Shown here in pieces: positions 1 to 3,463 of a stretch of DNA of 5,291 nt. A model generated the notes under the pieces. The model saw only the letters and a list, made by a program, of their open reading frames with translations, was not told where the DNA came from and ran no database searches. A program made the translations under genes and the position numbers. Each line of letters starts with the position of its first letter. Within the stretch, counting starts at the first letter, position 1. Origin of the DNA: an uncultured Novosphingobium sp. (GTDB lineage: Bacteria > Pseudomonadota > Alphaproteobacteria > Sphingomonadales > Sphingomonadaceae); contig CALCQB010000139.1 in NCBI GenBank assembly GCA_937897535.1, positions 1-5,291 of the forward strand, read 5' to 3'.

Positions 1-297
1 GATATGGTGCTGATCCATGGCGGTGACACCAAGGGCGTTGATCGTCTGGCTTCTTCCTGGGCTGAGCGGCGCAAGGTGCCTCAGGTTACCTTCTCGCTGG
101 ATATGCGTCTTGGCGCCCGTGCGGGCTTCAAGCGCAATGAGCGGATGCTCTCGCTCGATCCGCGTTATGTCGTGGCGTTTCCTGGTAATGGCGTCCTGGA
201 GCGTCTGGTTATCGAGGCCAAGTCGCGTCGGATCACGGTTGTCGATCGTCGTGGTCCGCTGGGAACCAGCCCGAAGTCGAACACAGGGTCCTCGTGA
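1..297 (+). CDS. DUF2493 / YspA cpYpsA-related SLOG family protein, C-terminal part (5' truncated by window)
   Basis: The reading frame is open from the first base and ends at TGA 295-297, so the N-terminus lies outside the window. The visible ~98 residues carry the second half of a DUF2493 (SLOG, Rossmann-like nucleotide-binding) domain: a glycine-rich HGGDTKGVD motif at about residues 6-14, then LASSWA, then AGFKRNERML near residues 40-49, and VVAFPGNG near 57-64. The family is thought to bind a nucleotide or nucleotide-derived ligand; no reaction is established for it. Such genes are common on alphaproteobacterial plasmids and integrative elements, which fits the conjugation genes to the right. 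The last ~20 residues after the domain are polar and probably disordered. The stop lies only 14 bases from the stop of the convergent YdeI-like gene, and GTGAC 294-298 and GTCAC 311-315 form a short inverted repeat across both stops. Family assignment is fairly sure; function is unknown. Confidence 0.8.
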   Translation, partial: DMVLIHGGDTKGVDRLASSWAERRKVPQVTFSLDMRLGARAGFKRNERMLSLDPRYVVAFPGNGVLERLVIEAKSRRITVVDRRGPLGTSPKSNTGSS

Positions 298-311
298 CCC
301 AATGGCGACCG

Positions 312-896
312 TCACCCGTGAATTGTCTCCCCGCGTTCCAGCATTGCGACAAATTGCGCAATCTTGCGGGCGCGTGTCTCGGCGCGCTTCACCGCGGCAA
401 TCCGGTACAGGATCGCGTAGCGATTGGCCCCGGTGAGCGTGGCAAAGAAGGCCGCTGCTTTGGGGCTATGGTCGAACGCCTCCTGGAGGTCGGGCGGAAC
501 GGTAGCAGTGCTGGCAGGGGCATAAGCGGAGTCCCACCGACCATCGGCCTTAGCGGCTTCGATTTCGGCCAGACCGCGCTTTGTCATTCGGCCATCAATT
601 ATCAGTTCCATCGCACGGTTGCGGTTCACTTCTGACCATTTGCTGCGCGCCTTGCGCGGCGTAAACCGGATTAGCCAGCTTGCCGCATCGTATTTGTCGA
701 GCTGGCCGTCGATCCAGCCATGACATAGGGCCTGATCGATCGCTTCGGCCTTGGTCAGGCTTGAAAGGTGAGCACCTTTCTTGGCGAACCGCAGCCACAC
801 GCCAGCAGCGTCAGGGGGCTGTGCTCCCAGCCATTCGCCGAGCGCCTGCCCGGTTTCGAACAGCAATATCGGGAGCCCTGATCGCATTTCGGTCAT
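312..896 (-). CDS. YdeI/OmpD-associated (OmdA) family protein
   Basis: This is a complete 194-residue soluble protein with no signal peptide or membrane segment. The N-terminal part carries the pattern typical of YdeI-like proteins: GVWLRFAKKG (residues 32-41), ALCHGWIDGQ (56-65) and RFTPRKARSKWSEVNR (77-92). The C-terminal ~60 residues from about PPDLQEAF (134) to ERGETIHG form the OmdA-type region, including the common ending in which a KR-rich helix (KRAETRARKIAQFVAML) follows an ILYRIAAVKR stretch. The family is often labelled bacteriocin-protection or OmpD-associated, but its biochemical role is not established, so that label should not be taken as function. The ATG at 894-896 is the natural start by length and alignment, although no clear Shine-Dalgarno sequence precedes it. 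A second ATG three codons in is an alternative. The gene stands alone, transcribed opposite to its neighbours, and looks like cargo rather than part of the transfer machinery. Confidence 0.88.
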   Translation of the reverse strand: MTEMRSGLPILLFETGQALGEWLGAQPPDAAGVWLRFAKKGAHLSSLTKAEAIDQALCHGWIDGQLDKYDAASWLIRFTPRKARSKWSEVNRNRAMELIIDGRMTKRGLAEIEAAKADGRWDSAYAPASTATVPPDLQEAFDHSPKAAAFFATLTGANRYAILYRIAAVKRAETRARKIAQFVAMLERGETIHG

Positions 897-1386
897 GGGT
901 GCAGCTTAGGTTGAGCCACTGGAATGTGAAGCCTGCTTGCCCGAAGGTTGCCCCCGGATTGTGGTGGCACACCGGCACGTCCATGCCTGCTGTCAGCGAT
1001 GCGAAGCCGAATTCAACCTGGCGCAGCTGTTTCCGACCATGGTTCTGCCTGTGCGTGATGGCCAGTCGTCAGAACTCAAAATCAGGGAGGCGTCCGTCGG
1101 GGCGGGTGAGAACCTCGCAAGGCGGCGACGACACTTGGGATCGAGGCCAGGACATCCAGCCCAACCATCCAGGACAACCCGTCTTTCTTGCGAACCGTCC
1201 CTTGAATCAGCCCCCGGACGAGACGCAACCCGCGAACCTGTCCGGCCGTGTTGCCGCCCCTTTGGGACGGCTGCCCGCACCACCCGAACTGGTCGGGGTT
1301 CCCCTTCGGTGCGTATCGCCGTTGGCCGCTTCTTCACTCGTGTTCGCAGCCGGGATGGTCCCGGATGCTCGATCAGGAGAAGTATC
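897..1386. other. Intergenic stretch with no supported gene
   Basis: About 490 bases lie between the start of the YdeI-like gene and ssb. Open frames exist on both strands, but none has a ribosome binding site, a recognisable domain or convincing codon use; they look like chance frames in GC-rich DNA. Visible small structures are a direct repeat CCAGGACA at 1147-1154 and 1169-1176 (22 bases apart), a 7-base inverted pair CCGTCCC 1195-1201 / GGGACGG 1264-1270, and a compact cruciform at 1280-1311 (CACC(C)GAA with TTCGGTG, enclosing GGGG-TT-CCCC at 1295-1304). The region must hold the ssb promoter and probably that of the YdeI-like gene, but I cannot point to a clear -35/-10 pair. It could also be the remains of a decayed gene. 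Confidence 0.5.
1350..1364 (+). promoter_or_regulatory. Small hairpin just upstream of the ssb ribosome binding site
   Basis: CCGGGA (1350-1355) and TCCCGG (1359-1364) form a perfect 6-bp stem with a TGG loop, ending ten bases before the AGGAGA Shine-Dalgarno at 1375-1380. It could be an operator or a leader structure affecting ssb translation. A 6-bp GC palindrome can also arise by chance in GC-rich DNA. Confidence 0.35.
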
Positions 1387-1785
1387 ATGACCAATCTCGT
1401 AGTTCTCGTCGGCCGCATCGCCCGCGATCCCGAAACCCGCACTACTCAGGGCGGCACGAGCATCACTTCGATCTCGGTGGTGACCGACCGGCCCGCTCGC
1501 AAGGAGGGCAAGACCTACAAGGACGAAAACGGCTACACCGCCAAGGACAGCGAATTCCACCGCATCACCTGCTTCAACGGTCTCGGCCAGAACGTCGCCA
1601 AGTACTGCACCAAGGGCCAGCTGGTGACCGTCGAAGGGCGCATCCATTACACCCAGTGGGAAGACCAGAGCGGCACCAAGCGCTACGGCTGCGAGATCAT
1701 CGCCGACAAGGTCGATTTTCTCACCAAGGGCCGCCAGAACGGCAGTGATGGCGACAACGAAGGCGCCCCCGACATCGAGGATTGA
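1387..1785 (+). CDS. ssb: Single-stranded DNA-binding protein, plasmid type
   Basis: This 132-residue OB-fold protein coats single-stranded DNA during replication, repair and after conjugative entry. The N-terminus MTNLVVLVGRIARDPETR is the typical SSB opening, followed by SITSISVVTDR, SEFHRITCFNGLGQNVAKY (residues 55-73), KGQLVTVEGRIH (76-87) and WEDQSGTKRY (91-100). Against E. coli SSB, the positions of Trp54, Phe60 and Trp88 are Phe57, Phe63 and Trp91; the Trp40 position is not aromatic. The tail after ~residue 112 is only ~20 residues, acidic (DGDNEGAPDIED), and lacks the DDDIPF-type tip that recruits partner proteins in chromosomal SSBs. The ATG is fixed by AGGAGA at 1375-1380, six bases upstream. 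The same frame is open further 5', but that extension has no ribosome binding site and no homology. The gene is monocistronic, with a terminator 22 bases past the stop. It is probably an element-borne copy alongside a chromosomal ssb. Confidence 0.93.
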   Translation: MTNLVVLVGRIARDPETRTTQGGTSITSISVVTDRPARKEGKTYKDENGYTAKDSEFHRITCFNGLGQNVAKYCTKGQLVTVEGRIHYTQWEDQSGTKRYGCEIIADKVDFLTKGRQNGSDGDNEGAPDIED

Positions 1786-1806
1786 GGCGCAGCTTCGACC
1801 AGCAAC

Positions 1807-1843
1807 AGGCCCCGGCGGCGCGAGCCACCGGGGCCTTTGTCTT
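1807..1843 (+). terminator. Rho-independent terminator of ssb
   Basis: AGGCCCCGG (1807-1815) pairs perfectly with CCGGGGCCT (1828-1836). Past a single C-A mismatch, GGC/GCC adds three pairs around a GCGA (GNRA-type) tetraloop at 1820-1823. A T-rich run (TTTGTCTT) follows. It starts 22 bases after the ssb stop and is oriented to stop ssb transcripts. Confidence 0.85.
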
Positions 1844-1850
1844 GCTTGAG

Positions 1851-1892
1851 GGCAAAGGCGGCGGCGCGGGGCATCGAACCCCGCGCCGCCGC
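1851..1892 (-). terminator. Terminator of the convergent minus-strand gene
   Basis: A perfect 14-bp GC stem is formed by 1858-1871 (GCGGCGGCGCGGGG) and 1879-1892 with a 7-base loop. On the minus strand it begins one base after the stop codon of the 80-residue gene and is followed by CTTTGCCC, a weak T-tract. The very strong stem and its position argue for termination or 3'-end protection. It sits 21 bases from the ssb terminator, giving a back-to-back pair. Confidence 0.75.
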
Positions 1893-1893
1893 T

Positions 1894-2136
1894 TCATGCA
1901 GGCTTGGGCGTGGAGGCGAGGCGTTTGAGACTCTCGTCGATGCCGATTGCCATCGACTGCCGGATCAGCTGTCTCAGCTGTGCTGGTTCGAGTATTTCGG
2001 CGCCGCATTCGAGCAGCACCTTGCCGAGTTCGGCTGCTGCGCTTTCACGCAGCTTCGTCTCCTCGGCAGCGAGTGCCTCACGCTGGCGTTGCACCTTCAA
2101 CAGCGCATCGCGTGCGCTCACTTTGGACCTGGCCAT
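1894..2136 (-). CDS. Small conserved-looking protein of unknown function (DUF6437-like)
   Basis: This is an 80-residue protein with no membrane segment or signal peptide. Residues 9-35 are rich in Lys, Arg, Glu, Leu and Ala with a coiled-coil look (ALLKVQRQREALAAEETKLRE). They are followed by AAAELGKVLLECGAEILEPAQLRQLI (33-58) and a C-terminal amphipathic helix (IDESLKRLA). The middle motif resembles the LG-x-LV-x-x-GA-x-x-L-x-x-x-x-L pattern of small alphaproteobacterial mobilisation accessory proteins (PF06412, the small TraD, unrelated to the coupling protein), and from memory it resembles proteins called DUF6437 in sphingomonads. Neither link could be checked. The ATG start is supported by GAAAGGA (complement of 2143-2149), six bases upstream. 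A strong hairpin lies immediately after the stop. The gene is alone on its strand, convergent with ssb and divergent from the 78-residue gene. I am confident it is a real gene; its role is not established. Confidence 0.72.
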   Translation of the reverse strand: MARSKVSARDALLKVQRQREALAAEETKLRESAAAELGKVLLECGAEILEPAQLRQLIRQSMAIGIDESLKRLASTPKPA

Positions 2137-2232
2137 CTGAATTCCTTTCGCTGGCCGTTGGTCCCCTCCTGGCAGGTCATGTCGCAGGTCGGAGCTCTGT
2201 AGGAAAATGGTTTTTGGAGAGCTTGGCTTGTC

Positions 2233-2258
2233 CGCGAGAGGGGGAGGGCTCTCTCGCG
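2233..2258. repeat. Inverted repeat CGCGAGAG / CTCTCGCG
   Basis: An 8-bp perfect inverted repeat (2233-2240 with 2251-2258) spans a purine-rich 10-base spacer. Its right arm overlaps a second perfect palindrome, TCTCGCGAGA at 2252-2261. It could be a dimeric repressor operator or the first stem of the leader RNA. Confidence 0.5.
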
Positions 2259-2283
2259 AGAACTACGAGGATGATGGCGGCTT

Positions 2284-2321
2284 TGGGGCCGCGTCAAGGA
2301 CGACGGGGCCCCACCATTTTT
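2284..2321 (+). terminator. Terminator-like hairpin with T-run inside the leader
   Basis: TGGGGCC (2284-2290) pairs with GGCCCCA (2307-2313). After one G-G mismatch, CGTC (2292-2295) pairs with GACG (2302-2305) around a 6-base loop. TTTTT follows at 2317-2321. No plus-strand gene lies upstream for it to terminate, so it would act on a leader transcript or small RNA starting within the preceding ~150 bases. That places it as a possible attenuator of the gene at 2458. Its T-run is also one arm of the next palindrome. Confidence 0.45.
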
Positions 2322-2346
2322 ATCGCGGCTACGCCACGAGAAAAAT
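2316..2346. repeat. Imperfect 31-base palindrome with T-run and A-run arms
   Basis: ATTTTT (2316-2321) pairs with AAAAAT (2341-2346). TCG pairs with CGA after an A-G mismatch, and GGC with GCC after a C-A mismatch, around the loop TAC (2330-2332). In all this gives 12 pairs in 14 positions. With an A/T run on each side it looks the same from both strands, like a bidirectional terminator core or a REP-like intergenic element. Confidence 0.55.
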
Positions 2347-2365
2347 CGTTGCCCCCATCGCCGCT

Positions 2366-2386
2366 GCGCGGCCGCGCTTCGCGCGG
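2366..2386. repeat. 12-base GC palindrome overlapping a GC hairpin
   Basis: GCGCGGCCGCGC (2366-2377) is a perfect palindrome. Its right half also pairs with the following bases as CCGCGC (2372-2377) - TTC - GCGCGG (2381-2386). The two structures exclude each other. The hairpin with the three-base loop is the likelier RNA form. Confidence 0.5.
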
Positions 2387-2422
2387 TCCCTGACCCGTCC
2401 CGTCGCCCCCATCTCATACGCC

Positions 2423-2450
2423 CCTGATGCGAAGCATCGAACATCAGGAG
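2423..2450 (+). promoter_or_regulatory. Alternative hairpins covering the ribosome binding site of the 78-residue gene
   Basis: CCTGATG (2423-2429) pairs perfectly with CATCAGG (2442-2448), and the right arm contains the start of the AGGAG Shine-Dalgarno (2446-2450). An alternative stem GATGC (2426-2430) - GAA - GCATC (2434-2438) uses part of the left arm and would free the Shine-Dalgarno. The arrangement suggests translational control; it could also be a DNA operator. Confidence 0.45.
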
Positions 2451-2457
2451 ACTTGCC

Positions 2458-2694
2458 ATGATCGTATCTGCTGTCCTTTCGTCCATGCCGCTGGAATTCA
2501 ACCAGGCCGCGTACCTCGCCGCGCTAGATCGGGCCCATGCCCGGTCCTACCACAGCTACTTCAATCAATACGTCCTGACCGACGACGAAGCGGGGTTCAT
2601 CGCAGTCGACGAGGGAGATTACGGGGCACTGGCACCGCGCCTTTACGACCGGATTGTGGAAACCGTGCCCAGCAAACTTTGCGACGAAGAGTAG
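2458..2694 (+). CDS. Hypothetical small acidic protein
   Basis: This 78-residue protein belongs to no family I recognise. The start ATG is well supported: AGGAG at 2446-2450 lies seven bases upstream. An in-frame ATG at residue 10 lacks a comparable site. After a short hydrophobic N-terminus (MIVSAVLSSM, too short and uncharged for a clear signal peptide), the sequence has an aromatic and Ala-rich stretch FNQAAYLAALDRAHARSYHSYFNQYV (14-39), then TDDEAGFIAVDEGDYGAL (41-58), and ends RLYDRIVETVPSKLCDEE. About 13 Asp/Glu against 5 Lys/Arg make it clearly acidic. It is a single-gene unit: structured leader upstream, strong terminator 26 bases downstream. Base composition matches its neighbours. 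By position on a transfer element and by charge it could be a regulator, inhibitor or DNA mimic, but nothing in the sequence proves any of these. Confidence 0.75.
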   Translation: MIVSAVLSSMPLEFNQAAYLAALDRAHARSYHSYFNQYVLTDDEAGFIAVDEGDYGALAPRLYDRIVETVPSKLCDEE

Positions 2695-2720
2695 ACCGCA
2701 GGCAAGGGCTCAACAATGCT

Positions 2721-2760
2721 GAAGGGGGAGTCCGGGCATCCGGGCTTCCCCTTTCGTTTT
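2721..2760 (+). terminator. Rho-independent terminator after the 78-residue gene
   Basis: AGGGGGAGTCCGG (2723-2735) pairs with CCGGGCTTCCCCT (2740-2752) around a GCAT loop: 13 pairs including two G-T wobbles, extendable by two more. TTCGTTTT follows. It lies 26 bases past the stop and insulates this gene from the transfer operon. Confidence 0.85.
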
Positions 2761-2872
2761 GCTTTGATCCCGTCCGGCAAACGAATTTTCCGCTGCGGCG
2801 GTGGCCCTACCGGACTTTTGTTCAAGCCCGTATATTCCGGTTCCAACCTGATCACTGGTACCGCACTTCGAA

Positions 2873-2897
2873 GTAGGGAACAGGGGGCACACCCTAC
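2873..2897. repeat. Inverted repeat GTAGGG / CCCTAC
   Basis: A 6-bp perfect inverted repeat (2873-2878, 2892-2897) flanks a 13-base G-rich spacer containing GGGGG. A second small one, CCAG-GT-CTGG, follows at 2899-2908. This is a plausible protein-binding or hairpin element of an origin of transfer, but the arms are short. Confidence 0.35.
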
Positions 2898-2970
2898 GCC
2901 AGGTCTGGCAGGTTCGAATTGCGCAGAAATCGGCCATTCACAAGCTAGAATTTACCTCTCGTCACTTCGC

Positions 2971-3005
2971 AATCAGATTGATTTACATGGCAAAAAGCAA
3001 ATCAG
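2971..3005. repeat. Cluster of AATCA half-sites
   Basis: AATCA-GAT-TGATT (2971-2983) is a 5-bp-arm palindrome. TGATTT (2979-2984) also pairs with AAATCA (2999-3004) across 14 bases, and AATCAG is directly repeated at 2971-2976 and 3000-3005. Several copies of one short motif in both orientations in an AT-rich patch suggest binding sites for a small DNA-binding protein such as the ribbon-helix-helix protein encoded downstream, or for IHF. Confidence 0.35.
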
Positions 3006-3055
3006 GCTACGTTGTGAACGCGTGGAGGTGGCGGAATTACGCGACGTATTCGTTC

Positions 3056-3084
3056 TTGACATGTTCTTTTGTGTAATGTAGCTC
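3056..3084 (+). promoter_or_regulatory. Sigma70-like promoter of the RHH-traD operon
   Basis: A consensus -35 TTGACA lies at 3056-3061. At 17 bases spacing follows TAGCTC (3079-3084), a weak -10 such as is often tolerated in alphaproteobacteria. It lies ~50 bases upstream of the ATG at 3137, and the two palindromes of 3095-3133 sit between it and the gene. Confidence 0.55.
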
Positions 3085-3094
3085 CAACACTGCC

Positions 3095-3133
3095 TTGCGA
3101 GCGCAAACCAGGATCCAAGATCGAAGGATCCTG
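3095..3133 (+). promoter_or_regulatory. Two adjacent palindromes between promoter and RHH gene (candidate operator)
   Basis: TTGCG-AG-CGCAA (3095-3106) and CAGGATCC (3109-3116) / GGATCCTG (3126-3133, 9-base spacer) lie back to back just downstream of the predicted -10. The right arm of the second includes part of the AAGGA ribosome binding site (3124-3128). Both position and symmetry fit an autoregulatory operator for the dimeric ribbon-helix-helix protein; an RNA hairpin limiting translation is the alternative. Confidence 0.45.
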
Positions 3134-3136
3134 ACA

Positions 3137-3463
3137 ATGCCAAGACCAATATCCCTCCAAGTCTATGTCTCGCCCGAGCTTGCCCAGCAGGTTCGGGCTG
3201 CCGCAGAAGCCGATGGCCTCGCGGTCAGCGAATGGCTGCGCTCGCAGCTTAAGAAGGCCCTCACAGGTGCACCTGCTGGTGCAACCGACCGGGGTCTGCT
3301 CGACAAGCTCTACCGTCAGTCGTTGTTCGCTTTCGTCGGGCTCGATGCGCTCCTTTCGGGGCACCCCGACCACACCTTGCGCGAGCGTGCGCACACCGCG
3401 TGGAAGGCTCGCTGCAAAGAAGCCGGCATGGCCGCTGCCCCGACCAAGGGAGGCGCAAAATGA
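3137..3463 (+). CDS. Ribbon-helix-helix (TrwA/MobC-like) relaxosome accessory protein
   Basis: This 108-residue protein has an N-terminal ribbon-helix-helix (CopG/Arc/MetJ-type) pattern: strand ISLQVYV (5-11), helix A SPELAQQVRAAAEADGL (12-28), helix B AVSEWLRSQLKKAL (29-42). A Gly/Ala/Pro linker follows, then a C-terminal helical region (LLDKLYRQSLFAFVGLDALL, 54-73; LRERAHTAWKARCKEAG, 81-97) that could mediate oligomerisation. Length and plan resemble TrwA of R388, which binds oriT, represses its own operon and stimulates the relaxase. That is family knowledge, not shown here. I chose ATG 3137 with AAGGA eight bases upstream. The longer in-frame TTG start at 3095 begins inside a palindrome and adds residues with no match to the fold. 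The stop overlaps the traD start in ATGA, so the two are probably translationally coupled. DNA-binding function is likely; the relaxosome role is inferred from context. Confidence 0.78.
   Translation: MPRPISLQVYVSPELAQQVRAAAEADGLAVSEWLRSQLKKALTGAPAGATDRGLLDKLYRQSLFAFVGLDALLSGHPDHTLRERAHTAWKARCKEAGMAAAPTKGGAK

Larger units (their letters stand above)
2137..2457. other. Divergent intergenic region with a structured leader on the right side
   Basis: This region has no supported gene but is densely structured from 2233 to 2448: five inverted repeats listed separately, plus a 9-base direct repeat GCCCCCATC at 2351-2359 and 2405-2413. On the left there is a GCAGGTC direct repeat (2172-2178, 2184-2190). 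Promoters for the minus-strand 80-residue gene and the plus-strand 78-residue gene must lie here, but I see no convincing -35/-10 pair. Short open frames cross the region in several directions; they start or end inside the palindromes and have no ribosome binding sites. Confidence 0.6.
2761..3055. other. Gene-free, AT-richer region; candidate origin of transfer
   Basis: No gene is supported here. One open frame (2716-3081, plus) starts inside the preceding terminator and has no ribosome binding site. GC content drops visibly from about 2900 to 3080 compared with the flanks. Inverted repeats are present at 2873-2897 and 2971-3004, plus the small stem-loop CGTT-GTG-AACG at 3010-3020. The stretch lies directly upstream of a ribbon-helix-helix gene and a coupling-protein gene, where R388 has oriT (next to trwA). 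The oriT call is inference from layout; I do not recognise a nick sequence. Confidence 0.35.

Noticed and set aside
294..315. GTGAC/GTCAC inverted repeat as a bidirectional terminator
   Set aside because: Only five pairs with a 12-base spacer and no T-run; too weak to call a terminator.
1147..1176. CCAGGACA direct repeat as a replication iteron
   Set aside because: Two 8-base copies only, with no initiator gene nearby in the window; chance is a sufficient explanation.
937..1386. N-terminal extension of ssb (282-codon open frame)
   Set aside because: The SSB fold starts exactly at the ATG at 1387, which has AGGAGA six bases upstream. The extension has no homology and no start signal.
993..1647. 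Minus-strand open frames across the gap and ssb
   Set aside because: They run antisense to ssb or through the gap without ribosome binding sites; composition looks like frame shadows.
2351..2413. GCCCCCATC direct repeats as CRISPR or iterons
   Set aside because: Only two copies 54 bases apart, too few and too short for an array or replication origin; no rep gene is visible.
2118..2501. Minus-strand 127-codon open frame over the structured leader
   Set aside because: It overlaps the start of the opposite 78-residue gene and the palindromes, has no ribosome binding site, and its Arg/Ser-rich product looks random.
2716..3081. 121-codon plus-strand open frame after the 78-residue gene
   Set aside because: Its ATG lies a few bases before and its first codons inside a strong terminator stem, there is no ribosome binding site, and the product has no family features. 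The region is better read as non-coding.
3095..3136. TTG start adding 14 residues to the RHH protein
   Set aside because: The TTG is inside a palindrome, lacks a ribosome binding site, and the ribbon-helix-helix fold begins just after the ATG at 3137.
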